Positions 9,501 to 16,989 of a stretch of DNA of 26,713 nucleotides are shown one piece after another. Source of the DNA: an uncultured Collinsella sp. (lineage in GTDB: Bacteria > Actinomycetota > Coriobacteriia > Coriobacteriales > Coriobacteriaceae); the NCBI GenBank assembly GCA_900549245.1, contig URNQ01000006.1, positions 1 through 26,713 of the forward strand, read 5' to 3'. Numbering within the stretch: the first letter of the stretch is position 1; the number at the start of each line of letters is the position of its first letter. The translations under genes were made by a program, and so were the position numbers. Under the pieces are notes generated by a model. It saw only the letters and a program-made list of their open reading frames with translations. It was not told the DNA's origin and made no database searches.

Positions 9501-10033
9501 AGGCGGGGAGCGCCAAGCTCGATACGTGTATGGAGCTCGTGCACGGCGCACTCGACGGCGGGCATCGCATCCTGTTGTTCAGCCAGTTTACGGGTATGCT
9601 CGATATCATCGGTAAGCGCTTGGCCAAGGAGGACATCGCCTTCCTTAAGCTCACGGGCGCTTCGTCTAAGGAGAGCCGCGCCAAGATGGTCGCGCAGTTC
9701 CAAGCGGGCGAGGTTCCGGTCTTTTTGATTTCGCTCAAGGCGGGCGGCGTGGGCCTTAACCTGACGGCGGCGGACGACGTGGTCATCCACTACGACCCGT
9801 GGTGGAACGTGGCAGCGCAGGACCAGGCGACCGACCGCGCGCACCGTATTGGCCAGAAACATACCGTGACCGTGTACAAGCTCATCGCCAAGGACACGAT
9901 CGAGGAGCGCATTATGCAGATGCAGGAGTCCAAGCGCGACCTGGTCAACAGCGTGCTCGGCGGCGACGGCATCTCGTCGGCGCTGTTTACCCGCGAAGAT
10001 GTTCTGGCGCTGCTGGGCGGCGACGGGCGCTAA
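6566..10033 (+). CDS. SWIM-domain SNF2/Rad54-family helicase
   Basis: The product has 1155 residues. A SWIM zinc finger lies near the N-terminus (CDC at 78-80, then CKH about 12 residues on). About 560 residues without recognisable domains follow, then a complete SNF2 ATPase. Its motifs are DDMGLGKT (Walker A, about 716-723), DEAQ (815-818), LTGTPIENRLSELWSIF (motif III), LISLKAGGVGLNL (motif V) and QATDRAHRIGQ (motif VI). Such proteins translocate on duplex DNA and remodel protein-DNA complexes; the exact bacterial role is unknown. ATG 6566 is chosen over an in-frame GTG at 6548 because GGAGG lies at 6556-6560. It follows dnaE by 28 bases without a terminator, so co-transcription is likely. 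Confidence 0.93.
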   Translation: MAQGTFVQALRKEAALSGTFMKGRSLMLNGAVLSIEDSGSRFSKNVTVEGSVRGSRGDLYKTHVALDMDEHEVIDYDCDCPAAYRYPGMCKHAIATALAYLDASGAEPVEGLRTPVRTFTAQPKQPARAASAAPAVNPNFPFPAPVPTSPSLVAALSDLSDARMDELASMRRKLAGAVDSDAPKAALEPSLVPYYNPLFADRFSWALEFRIRCGSVSYVVKDIDGMADAYVRGGTFSYGKKLTFVHSPEAFDETSAKLLNLVVTTVAYLDDITSSRSASYDFARSGFVAERQLPLSEHSIVYVLDLLRGQTISFEPAWSRGMTTHRTYDVAVELSPQGEDEASAKRPPLLAAKIAPAAGGSYDLRLPADMYCFASGDAACLVDTRRARRTDAAFAQHAAPFLSRLLPCRTPAHIAAEQVGEFCRMALPILRDYTDLTAPAALDAVAPEPSFAMAIGVDDGLVTCKITVTYGDWSADLFGLGAPGSPFEEQRPGVPPRDEVAEFRVMDTAALYFDFYEGGLAFEERDDESLFCLLTEGLSALSELGEVMLSDRLRQVSVRPAPKLSVRATVKSNLLDVELGASGLSAADLAIYLDSYKRHQTFARLTSGDIVRLDEGARAAFGLAEDLGVDAVDLLDGVSLPASSTLFVDSMLARTPALEADRDAAFRRTVERLDTLGKMDFTVPASLKATMRGYQVDGYQWLGSLEPLGLGGILADDMGLGKTLQMIAHILARVEAGDTKPTLVVCPASLVYNWTAELERFAPSLDVCAIVGAKAQRRVQIAGVAEHSVVVTSYDLMRRDIDEYVEQDFARVVLDEAQYIKNPLTQVARAAKRLPAGVRFALTGTPIENRLSELWSIFDFLMPGLLGTRESFAKRFESPVEHAEGDSAARLQALVSPFVLRRVKEDVVADLPEKIEDTVMAQLTGEQRKLYLANQDRIAQQVQHREAGEFKKDKLKVLAELTKLRQICCDPRLHYEDYKAGSAKLDTCMELVHGALDGGHRILLFSQFTGMLDIIGKRLAKEDIAFLKLTGASSKESRAKMVAQFQAGEVPVFLISLKAGGVGLNLTAADDVVIHYDPWWNVAAQDQATDRAHRIGQKHTVTVYKLIAKDTIEERIMQMQESKRDLVNSVLGGDGISSALFTREDVLALLGGDGR

Positions 10034-10183
10034 CCCGCTCGGGTGGGGCCGCCAGGGCGGATGGCACACGCTGCCCCATCGTCCCCGCCCGTTATGTGTT
10101 CATTTGCAATGCCGTGGATGGTTTGTCTGCCTTTGGGCATAAGAACCATCAAGAACATTGGCACGTCAGCAAAGGAGAACATC

Positions 10184-10546
10184 ATGGCGAAATTCTTTAA
10201 GGACCCCAATGGCAAGCTCATTGCCGCCCTTGGCAACGACGTTGCAACCCCTGCCGGTTGCACGGAACTGACCGCAAACACTGAGGACGCGGCGCACGAG
10301 AAGCACGTGCCTGTTGTCGAGACCGAGCGCGACGGTCACGTGATTCGCGCACGCGTTGGCTCGGTCGAGCACCCCAGCCTGCCCGAGCACTATATTGAGT
10401 GGATCGCCCTTGAGGCCGAGGGCCGCTTAGAGGTCCATTACCTTGAGCCCGGCATGAAGCCCGCGACGTTTTTTGCCGGCGGTTCCAAGACCGGTACCGT
10501 CTATGCCTACTGCAACCTGCACGGGCTGTGGTCCGCGACATTCTAG
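10184..10546 (+). CDS. Superoxide reductase (neelaredoxin/desulfoferrodoxin family)
   Basis: The product is a 120-residue cytosolic iron protein that reduces superoxide to hydrogen peroxide without making oxygen, a typical defence of anaerobes. The catalytic Fe(His4Cys) site is visible: EKH (Glu39, His41), EHPSLPEHYIEW (His63, His69) and YCNLHGLW (Cys110, His113). The Glu-Lys-His triad corresponds to E14-K15-H16 of the Pyrococcus enzyme. The N-terminus has only Cys26, so the four-cysteine desulforedoxin centre of class I enzymes is absent and this is a one-iron type. ATG 10184 has AAGGAG at 10172-10177. A terminator at 10592-10624 ends the transcript. Confidence 0.93.
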   Translation: MAKFFKDPNGKLIAALGNDVATPAGCTELTANTEDAAHEKHVPVVETERDGHVIRARVGSVEHPSLPEHYIEWIALEAEGRLEVHYLEPGMKPATFFAGGSKTGTVYAYCNLHGLWSATF

Positions 10547-10591
10547 GAGCGCGCCCCCGCTCGGGGTATCATAGCTAGCATATGCACATGC

Positions 10592-10624
10592 AAGCGCCGA
10601 CTGCATTATGCGGCCGGCGCTTTT
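10592..10624 (+). terminator. Rho-independent terminator after the superoxide reductase gene
   Basis: AAGCGCCG (10592-10599) pairs with CGGCGCTT (10615-10622). Inner GC-rich bases surround a loop, and the stem runs into a short T-run (10621-10624). It lies between the superoxide reductase gene and the NAD synthetase-like gene, so the latter probably has its own promoter. Confidence 0.75.
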
Positions 10625-10663
10625 ACTACGATTTCGATGGTTTACGACGGAAAGGGCTGAGCC

Positions 10664-12649
10664 ATGAAGCTCGCGCTTGCACAGATCGATATGCGCCTGG
10701 GTGATATTGAGGGCATTTGCGGCCGCATCGAGGACCAGGCTCGTCTGGCCCACGAGCGCGGGGCGCGCGTGCTGTGCGTTCCGGCTCCGCTCTTTATGGG
10801 CGCCATGCCCGGGGGCCTGGTGGGCACTGCCGACTTTGAGCACGACATGCTTGCCGGCTTGACTGGTGTCGCCGAGCGTATCCAGGAGCTTGACATGATC
10901 TGCATCGTGCCCGCGGCGGTTTCGTTTGAGGGCCAGCCGCTGCTCGACTACATGATGCTCAAGGACGGTCATGTGGTGCCGGCGCGTTCGAGCATTGCCC
11001 TGCAGCGTGGTGAGAACAACGACACGCGTTGGGCGCCGCCGGTGTTCGACGTGGACGGCGTGCGCATTGCCGTGATTTTTGACTTGGACCGCGAACTCGA
11101 GATGTTGCCGACCGGTGTTGACCTCATTGCGTATTTCCAATTCAACGCGTTTGACATGACCGACCGCGAGACTGCTGCCATTGCCGCCGTACGCAGCGGC
11201 GCCTACCGCAAGATCGCATCCAAGCGCAGCGTGTGGTTTGCCTGCATGGCGCCGGTCGGTGCCTATGACGAGTCGGTGTATACCGGCGGTTCGTTTGTGC
11301 TCGACGACTGTGGTCGCGTGGTGGCCCAGGCGCCGTGTTTTGAGGAGAGCCTGCTGGTTCAGGAGATTCAGCGCGGCGTGATGCTCGATGCCCTGGAAGA
11401 TCACGAACTGCCCGAGTTCCGTTCCGAGGAGTGGCTGTGGCAGGCGCTGGTGCTCGCCGTGCGCGACAACGCCCGAGCCCACGGTGCGTCGCGTGCTGTG
11501 GTGGCGCTCGAGGGCGACTTGCCGTCGTCCCTGCTGGCGGCGCTGGCCGTCGACGCTCTGGGCCCGCGTAATGTGATTGGCCTGGTGCTGGGGCGCAACC
11601 GTATCTTTACGCCGGCGCAGGAAGAGGCCGAGGCTGCCCGCTGTGCCGCCGTCCGCGCCATCGCCGAGCGTCTGCACATTCGCACGGTTGAGCGCGATGC
11701 GCCGGATGCCGCGCGCGTGCTCGACCGCGATGTGTCGGCGGGCGACGCCGAGCGCCTGCGCTCTCGCACGCTGGGCCTCATGCTGGAGGACACGGCGCTC
11801 GAGCTGGGTGCGATGGCGTTGAGTCCGCTGTCCAAAACCGAGTACGCGCTGGCGGCGCCGGCGCTTTGCGGCGGCTACCAGGGCGATTACGCGCCCTTTG
11901 GCGATGTGTACCTGTCGACGCTTGAGTTTGTGGCGCGCGTGCGCAACCGCACGTCTGCCGTGGTGCCCCAAGAGCTCGTGACGCTCAACGCGGTGGAAGA
12001 TTGTATGGAGCGAGTGCTGGCGCAGGCGCTCTCGACGCTCGACGGTCCGGTCGATATGCTCGACCGCGCGGCACAGCTGCTCGGCGGGCTCGAGCCGGGT
12101 GAGGTCGATGGTGCGCTCGAGTCGCACGTGGACCGCAATCGATCTTTCGACGACATCCCGATGGCCGCTGGCAAGCCTGAGGCCTGCTCGCTGCTGCTGA
12201 TGCTCGGGCGTCAGGGCGAGGCCGCCCGCCGCATGCTGCCGACGGTGCCGATCGTCTCTGCCCGTTCGTTTGCCGAGCGCGCCTGGCCGTACATGCTTGC
12301 GTGGTCCGATCTGGGGCTCAACGGCAAGGAGCGCATGACGGTTGATTCGCTGGCGCGCGCCGAGGTGCGTCGCTTTGCCGACGACGATACGAGTGACCGT
12401 ATGCGCGGTGAGATGATGGGCATTTTGGGTGAGCTGCTGGGTATTTCGCCCGAGCAGATGGAGGAGCTGCGCTCTGAGGACGGTCAGCGTCGTTTGCACG
12501 AGGGCATGAAAAAGTTCGAGGGCGAGGTTCAGGACGCCATCGATAAGATGATGGGCGGTCAGGGCGGCTCGCAGGGTGGGCCCCAGGGTGGCCCGATGCC
12601 GCATCCGCCGGTGGATCCCCGTCAGTTTCCTTTTTTCTCGCAGAACTAA
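10664..12649 (+). CDS. NAD+ synthetase-like protein with degenerate active sites
   Basis: The product has 661 residues. It aligns by eye along its length with glutamine-dependent NAD+ synthetase: an N-terminal nitrilase-fold amidase (about 1-250), an adenine-nucleotide alpha-hydrolase/NAD synthase domain (about 255-560), then a Gly/Pro-rich tail. The scaffold remains (LAQIDMRLGDIEG, FDVDGVRIAVIFD, LLAALAVDALGPRNVIGL, LSPLSKTEYALA, GDYAPFGDVYLSTLEFVA). The catalytic positions do not. The nitrilase Glu is Ala41, the Lys is Ser (about 109-110) and the Cys is Asp140. The SGG-x-D-S ATP loop reads EGDLPSS (284-290). It is probably a pseudoenzyme, perhaps a regulator or scaffold, with a true nadE elsewhere. 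The start has GGAAAGGG upstream. The gene is uninterrupted, with normal codon use. Confidence 0.85.
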   Translation: MKLALAQIDMRLGDIEGICGRIEDQARLAHERGARVLCVPAPLFMGAMPGGLVGTADFEHDMLAGLTGVAERIQELDMICIVPAAVSFEGQPLLDYMMLKDGHVVPARSSIALQRGENNDTRWAPPVFDVDGVRIAVIFDLDRELEMLPTGVDLIAYFQFNAFDMTDRETAAIAAVRSGAYRKIASKRSVWFACMAPVGAYDESVYTGGSFVLDDCGRVVAQAPCFEESLLVQEIQRGVMLDALEDHELPEFRSEEWLWQALVLAVRDNARAHGASRAVVALEGDLPSSLLAALAVDALGPRNVIGLVLGRNRIFTPAQEEAEAARCAAVRAIAERLHIRTVERDAPDAARVLDRDVSAGDAERLRSRTLGLMLEDTALELGAMALSPLSKTEYALAAPALCGGYQGDYAPFGDVYLSTLEFVARVRNRTSAVVPQELVTLNAVEDCMERVLAQALSTLDGPVDMLDRAAQLLGGLEPGEVDGALESHVDRNRSFDDIPMAAGKPEACSLLLMLGRQGEAARRMLPTVPIVSARSFAERAWPYMLAWSDLGLNGKERMTVDSLARAEVRRFADDDTSDRMRGEMMGILGELLGISPEQMEELRSEDGQRRLHEGMKKFEGEVQDAIDKMMGGQGGSQGGPQGGPMPHPPVDPRQFPFFSQN

Positions 12650-12667
12650 CTATGGGATAGGGGCAAG

Positions 12668-12695
12668 GTTACGCGGTTTTGCCAAACCGCGTAAC
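12668..12695. repeat. Perfect 12-bp hairpin after the NAD synthetase-like gene
   Basis: GTTACGCGGTTT (12668-12679) and AAACCGCGTAAC (12684-12695) are perfect inverted arms around a four-base loop, 19 bases after the stop codon. There is no T-run, so this is not a classical intrinsic terminator. It may protect or end the mRNA, or form part of the structured element just downstream. Confidence 0.75.
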
Positions 12696-12706
12696 GAGTC
12701 GACGCT

Positions 12707-12811
12707 GCGCGAGCCCCTGCCGGGCAATCTGCCGCTCAAACCGTCGCTTGCGTACAGAAGTACGCGGCGCTCCTCTTTCGCGACACCTTGCCACGGCAGG
12801 GACTCGCTCGC
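12707..12811. other. Structured intergenic element, possible ncRNA or palindromic repeat
   Basis: An outer stem pairs GCGAGCCCCTGCCG (12709-12722) with 12794-12807, with one mismatch. It continues as GGCAA (12723-12727) with TTGCC (12788-12792). An inner perfect hairpin is GCGTAC-AGAA-GTACGC (12750-12765). GTCGC (12743-12747) with GCGAC (12780-12784) can add a third helix. The nesting implies a folded ~105-nt element on either strand. Neither its family nor its direction is known to me. It sits between the NAD synthetase-like gene and the ruvC promoter. Confidence 0.5.
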
Positions 12812-12868
12812 TGACTTATGCTCAACCTATGGTTCAACCTTGCTTGCTAGATACGGTCGCTGTTGTGT

Positions 12869-12888
12869 TATTCTAGAACAGACGTTCG
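12869..12888 (+). promoter_or_regulatory. ruvCAB promoter -10 with LexA (SOS) box
   Basis: TATTCT (12869-12874) is a good -10, with TTGCTA at 12844-12849 as a poorly spaced (19 bp) -35 candidate. Directly after it is A-GAAC-AGAC-GTTC-G (12875-12888). This fits the GAAC-N4-GTTC core of the LexA operator of Actinobacteria and Bacillus; only the outer left base differs from the CGAAC...GTTCG ideal. A repressor here would cover the transcription start. The box is 55 bases before the ruvC start and sits in front of a known SOS-type operon, which strengthens the call. Confidence 0.72.
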
Positions 12889-12943
12889 TGAATGATGCGC
12901 GGGGCCTTGTCTTGCGCTGCGCTTGTGGCGAGGGAAGGTTGGC

Positions 12944-13465
12944 TTGGTTATCTTGGGCATTGACCCCGGTTTGGCTCATACGGGTTGGGGGATTATCGAG
13001 GAGCGGCGTGGCGAGGTTCGCTGCCGTGCCTATGGCTGCATCGAGACCAGCGCGGGTAGTCCGCTCGCGGTGCGCCTGTCGCATATCGCCCGCGACCTCA
13101 AGGGCGTCGTGGAGCGTTATCGACCCGATACCGCTGCCATCGAGAGCATTTACTTTGGCGCCAACGTTCGCTCGGCCATCCCTACGGCGCATGCCCGCGG
13201 TGCCGCGCTCGTGGCGCTTTCGGAATGCGCGCTCGAGATTGGCGAGTACACGCCTATGCAGATTAAGCAGGCTGTTGTGGGCACCGGAGCCGCGGACAAA
13301 CGGCAGGGCGCGTATATGGGTCGGACGCCCCCACCGGCAACGTGCGACCCGCATCCCGACCATGCCGCCGATGCCCTGGCTTGCGCCATCTGCCACGTAA
13401 ACCTCAGCCGCACCCGTGCCCTTACCGGTGGCGAGTTCTATCAACAGAGAGGAACCGGATACTGA
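12944..13465 (+). CDS. ruvC: Holliday junction endonuclease RuvC
   Basis: RuvC resolves Holliday junctions together with RuvAB. TTG 12944 is chosen as start: it follows GAGGGAAGG (12930-12938) and gives the family N-terminus MVILGIDPG with the catalytic Asp at residue 7. An in-frame TTG at 12923 is the alternative. The product has 173 residues. Other catalytic residues are Glu67 (AIESIYF), His140 and Asp143 (HAADALA); His in the third position is also found in Thermus RuvC. VVGTGAADKRQ is conserved. Residues 122-132 read GAYMGRTPPPA where the family has a hydrophobic helix of the V..MVRTLL type, which is odd and may be a mutation or sequence error. The stop overlaps the ruvA start (TGATG). 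Confidence 0.92.
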   Translation: MVILGIDPGLAHTGWGIIEERRGEVRCRAYGCIETSAGSPLAVRLSHIARDLKGVVERYRPDTAAIESIYFGANVRSAIPTAHARGAALVALSECALEIGEYTPMQIKQAVVGTGAADKRQGAYMGRTPPPATCDPHPDHAADALACAICHVNLSRTRALTGGEFYQQRGTGY

Positions 13466-14085
13466 TGATTTCCCAGCTCCATGGAACGCTTGTCGAGGCC
13501 ACGATGAGCTCGGCCGTCGTCGACGTGTCGGGCGTTGGCTTTGAACTCGGCATTTCTGGCGGCACTGCGGCCACGTTGCCGACGCCCGGCGGCGAGGTCC
13601 GCCTCTACACGCGTATGCAGGTGCGCGAGGACGCCATGACACTTTTCGGTTTTTCTTCAAAGGATGAGCGCACGATGTTCGACCGGCTCGTGTCCGTCTC
13701 GGGCGTTGGCCCGCGCTTGGCGCTCGCCGTACTTTCCACCTATACCGTGGGACAGCTGTATTCCCTGGTGATGGCCGAGGACGACAAGGGCATGGCCAAG
13801 GTGCCCGGCGTGGGCAAAAAGACCGCCCAGCGCCTCATCTTGGAGCTCAAGAGCACCTTTGCCAAGGACAAGGGCTTTGTGCCGGTCGATGCGATCCCCG
13901 GTCAGGTTGCGATGCCCGTGCCCGCCGCCGCTCCTTCGGCGATCGATGACGCCCGTGCGGCACTCCTTTCCATGGGCTTTAGGCCGCAGGAGACCGATGT
14001 CGCTCTGAGCGGGTATGATGGGCAGGATATGCGTGTCGAGGATTTGCTCGGCGCGGCGCTTAAGCGACTCGGAATGGATGCGTGA
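13465..14085 (+). CDS. ruvA: Holliday junction DNA helicase subunit RuvA
   Basis: The product has 206 residues, the normal family length. Domain I is the OB fold (MISQLHGTLVEA...VDVSGVGFEL). Domain II has two helix-hairpin-helix motifs, LVSVSGVGPRLALAVLS (about residue 75) and AKVPGVGKKTAQRLILELK (about residue 111). Domain III (ARAALLSMGFRPQE...) binds RuvB. The tetramer clamps the four-way junction and recruits RuvB rings. ATG 13465 overlaps the ruvC stop in TGATG, implying coupled translation; the reading frame extends further upstream, but only this start gives the family N-terminus. Confidence 0.97.
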   Translation: MISQLHGTLVEATMSSAVVDVSGVGFELGISGGTAATLPTPGGEVRLYTRMQVREDAMTLFGFSSKDERTMFDRLVSVSGVGPRLALAVLSTYTVGQLYSLVMAEDDKGMAKVPGVGKKTAQRLILELKSTFAKDKGFVPVDAIPGQVAMPVPAAAPSAIDDARAALLSMGFRPQETDVALSGYDGQDMRVEDLLGAALKRLGMDA

Positions 14086-15152
14086 TGTGGGAAGCCGATG
14101 ACTCTCAGGACCTGTGGGCGACGCCCGGCAACTCGCCGGCGGCATCCATGGCGCACGGCGAGCGCATGGTGGGCTCGGAGCTGACGGCCGAGGACCTCGA
14201 TGTCGATCGCACTTTGCGCCCCCAGCGCCTGGACGATTACTGCGGCCAGGAGCATATCAAGCAGAGCCTGCGCGTGTTGATCGAAGCGGCGCAGAGCCGT
14301 GGCGAGACGCTCGACCACGTGATCTTCTCGGGCCCTCCGGGTCTGGGCAAGACCACGCTGGCTACGGTTATCGCCAACGAGCTGGGCGCTCAGATCAAGA
14401 CCACGAGTGGCCCTGCCATCGCGCGCACCGGCGACCTGGCAGCCATCCTTACTAACTTGCAGCCGGGTGATGTGCTGTTTATCGACGAGATCCACCGCCT
14501 CAACCGTTCGGTCGAGGAGGTCCTGTACCCCGCGATGGAGGACTTTGCCCTCGATATCGTGATTGGCAAGGGTCCGGCGGCGCGCTCGATTCGCCTGGAT
14601 ATTCCCAAGTTTACGCTGGTGGCGGCAACGACCCGCTCAGGCATGTTGACCGGCCCGTTGCGCGACCGCTTTGGCATTTCATATCGCCTGGATTACTACA
14701 CGGTCGAGGAACTCGCGCAGATTGTTACGCGCTCGGCGACTATCCTGGGCGTGACGATCGACCATCCCAGTGCACTCGAGATCGGCTCGCGTTCGCGCGG
14801 CACGCCACGTCTTGCCAACCGCCTGCTCAAGCGCGTGCGCGATTACGCACAGGTGCGCGGCAACGGCCCCATCGAGCTCGATATCTGTCGCCAGGCGCTC
14901 GAGTTCTTCGAGATCGATGAGCTCGGTCTGGACTGGATGGATATTCGCATTTTGGAGACGCTCGCTAAGACGTTCTCCGGTCGTGCCGTGGGACTTACGA
15001 CCCTTGCCAGCGCGGTGGGCGAGGACCCGGGCACGCTCGAGGATGTCTATGAGCCGTATCTGCTGCAGTGCGGGTTGATGATTCGTACGCCGCAGGGCCG
15101 TCAGGCAACCCTTCGCACCTTTGAGCACCTGGGGATTGAACCTACCGTTTAG
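14085..15152 (+). CDS. ruvB: Holliday junction branch-migration ATPase RuvB
   Basis: The product has 355 residues. It is the AAA+ motor that drives branch migration with RuvA. Visible parts are a variable N-terminus (about 40 residues), LRPQRLDDYCGQEHIKQSL, Walker A GPPGLGKT (83-90), Walker B LFIDEIHRL (about 131-139), sensor 1 ATTRSGMLTGPLRDRFG, and the C-terminal winged helix (LDWMDIRILETL...). ATG 14085 overlaps the ruvA stop in TGATG; GTG 14082 would add one residue. It is the last gene of the SOS-controlled cluster. No clear terminator was seen in the 144 bases before the next gene. Confidence 0.97.
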   Translation: MWEADDSQDLWATPGNSPAASMAHGERMVGSELTAEDLDVDRTLRPQRLDDYCGQEHIKQSLRVLIEAAQSRGETLDHVIFSGPPGLGKTTLATVIANELGAQIKTTSGPAIARTGDLAAILTNLQPGDVLFIDEIHRLNRSVEEVLYPAMEDFALDIVIGKGPAARSIRLDIPKFTLVAATTRSGMLTGPLRDRFGISYRLDYYTVEELAQIVTRSATILGVTIDHPSALEIGSRSRGTPRLANRLLKRVRDYAQVRGNGPIELDICRQALEFFEIDELGLDWMDIRILETLAKTFSGRAVGLTTLASAVGEDPGTLEDVYEPYLLQCGLMIRTPQGRQATLRTFEHLGIEPTV

Positions 15153-15227
15153 GGCGCTTTGTTTTGGCGGGCTGTTGGGCTATCGCTGGGCATCGGGTAA
15201 ACATATCGCCGTTCATCGGTTATGGGT

Positions 15228-15256
15228 GTTTTACTATTGCGCGCCCGTGCTATGCT
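15228..15256 (+). promoter_or_regulatory. Possible promoter of the formate-THF ligase gene
   Basis: TATGCT (15251-15256) is a reasonable -10. GTTTTA (15228-15233) lies 17 bp upstream as a weak -35. The start codon is at 15297. Confidence 0.35.
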
Positions 15257-15296
15257 GAATTGGTCTTTTTCTCATTCGGTAACGAAAGGACCGCCC

Positions 15297-16964
15297 ATGC
15301 CTACTGACATCGAAATCGCACGTTCTGTCACGCCGCTGCCTATTACCGAGGTGGCCAAGAACGCCGGCGTCGACGTTAAGCACCTTATTCCGTACGGCTT
15401 CGACAAGGCTAAGGTCGACTATTCGCTGCTCAACGATCCGACCGATCACCAGGCCAAGCTCGTCCTCGTGACCGCTATCAACCCAACGCCTGCGGGCGAG
15501 GGCAAGACCACCACGACCATCGGTCTGGCCGATGGCCTGCGTCGTCGCGGCGTCAAGAGTGCCGTGGCCCTGCGCGAGCCTTCGCTCGGCCCCGTCTTTG
15601 GTGTTAAGGGCGGTGCTGCCGGCGGCGGCTGGGCTCAGGTGATCCCCATGGAGGATATCAACCTGCACTTTACCGGCGACTTCCATGCCATCGGTGCTGC
15701 CAACAACCTGCTGGCCGCCATGCTTGATAACCACATCCAGCAGGGCAACCAGCTTGGCATCGACGTTAAACGCATCACTTGGAAGCGCGTCGTCGATATG
15801 AACGACCGTCAGCTGCGCCACGTCATCGACGGTATTGGCGGTAAGGCCCAGGGCGTGCCGCGCGAGGACGGCTTCGATATCACCGTCGCCTCCGAGGTCA
15901 TGGCAATCCTGTGCCTGTCTACGAGTATCAGCGACCTCAAGGAGCGCCTGGGCGAGATCGTCGTCGGCTACAGCTTTGCCGGCGAGCCCGTCCGTGCCCG
16001 CGACCTTAAGGCCCAGGGTGCCATGGCCGCGTTGCTTAAGGACGCGCTCAAGCCCAACCTGGTGCAAACGCTCGAGGGCACGCCCGCGTTTGTCCACGGC
16101 GGCCCCTTCGCCAACATCGCCCACGGCTGCAACTCTATCATGGCCACGCGTATGGCGATGCGCTTTGGCGATGTTGCCATTACCGAGGCCGGCTTCGGTG
16201 CCGATCTGGGTGCCGAGAAGTTCCTCGACATCAAGTGCCGTATGACGGGCGTTCGCCCCAGCGCCGTCGTGGTCGTCGCGACCGCTCGTGCGCTGAAGTA
16301 CAACGGTGGCGTCGCCAAGGCCGACCTCAACGAGGAGAACCTCGAGGCACTCAAGGCCGGCATGCCCAACCTGCTGCGTCACGTCGACAACATCCAGAAC
16401 GTTTATGGTCTGCCCTGCGTGGTCGCCATCAACCGCTTCCCGACGGACACCGAGGCCGAGCTTGCGCTCATCGAGTCCGAGTGCCAGAAGCTCGGCGTCA
16501 ACGTTAAGCTTTCCGAGGTCTGGGCCAAGGGCGGCGAGGGCGCGCTCGAGCTTGCCGATGAGGTCATGCGTCTGATTGAGCAGCCGAGCGAGCTCAAGTT
16601 TGCCTATGAGGACGGCGCCGATGTGGCCGACGCTCTTGAGGCCATTGCCACCAAGGTCTACCGCGCCGACGGCGTTGACTTTACGCCGGCCGCCAAGCGC
16701 CAGCTCGCCGAGCTGCGCGAGAACGGCTTTGGCAACCTGCCGGTGTGCGTGGCCAAGACGCAGTACAGCTTTAGCGACAACGCCAAGGCCCTGGGCGCTC
16801 CCGAGAACTTCCGCATCACGGTGCGCGAGCTCAAGGTTTCCGCCGGTGCCCACTTTGTGGTCGCACTGACTGGCAGTGTTCTGACCATGCCGGGCCTGCC
16901 CAAGGTTCCCGCGGCCGAGAACATCGACGTCGACAACGACGGCAACATCACCGGCCTGTTCTAA
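15297..16964 (+). CDS. fhs: Formate--tetrahydrofolate ligase
   Basis: The product has 555 residues, the full family length. The enzyme uses ATP, formate and tetrahydrofolate to make 10-formyl-THF, feeding one-carbon metabolism for purines and, in some anaerobes, acetogenic-type pathways. The ATP loop TPAGEGKTTTTIGL begins near residue 64. REPSLGPVFGVKGGAAGGG, DINLHFTGDFHAI and the C-terminal LTGSVLTMPGLPKVP are all family signatures. ATG 15297 follows GAAAGGA at 15284-15290; upstream in-frame codons are not family-like. It is a single-gene unit with a strong terminator directly downstream. Confidence 0.97.
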   Translation: MPTDIEIARSVTPLPITEVAKNAGVDVKHLIPYGFDKAKVDYSLLNDPTDHQAKLVLVTAINPTPAGEGKTTTTIGLADGLRRRGVKSAVALREPSLGPVFGVKGGAAGGGWAQVIPMEDINLHFTGDFHAIGAANNLLAAMLDNHIQQGNQLGIDVKRITWKRVVDMNDRQLRHVIDGIGGKAQGVPREDGFDITVASEVMAILCLSTSISDLKERLGEIVVGYSFAGEPVRARDLKAQGAMAALLKDALKPNLVQTLEGTPAFVHGGPFANIAHGCNSIMATRMAMRFGDVAITEAGFGADLGAEKFLDIKCRMTGVRPSAVVVVATARALKYNGGVAKADLNEENLEALKAGMPNLLRHVDNIQNVYGLPCVVAINRFPTDTEAELALIESECQKLGVNVKLSEVWAKGGEGALELADEVMRLIEQPSELKFAYEDGADVADALEAIATKVYRADGVDFTPAAKRQLAELRENGFGNLPVCVAKTQYSFSDNAKALGAPENFRITVRELKVSAGAHFVVALTGSVLTMPGLPKVPAAENIDVDNDGNITGLF

Positions 16965-16989
16965 GCCTGTTGCCCCTAGCTGCCTGCCC

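Noticed and set aside
10427..12604. Open frame of 725 codons on the minus strand
   Set aside because: It lies antisense to the NAD synthetase-like gene, whose family scaffold and ribosome binding site are clear. The antisense peptide is Arg/His-rich shadow sequence.
15234..16853. Open frame of 539 codons on the minus strand
   Set aside because: It is antisense to formate-THF ligase, which is conserved over its full length.
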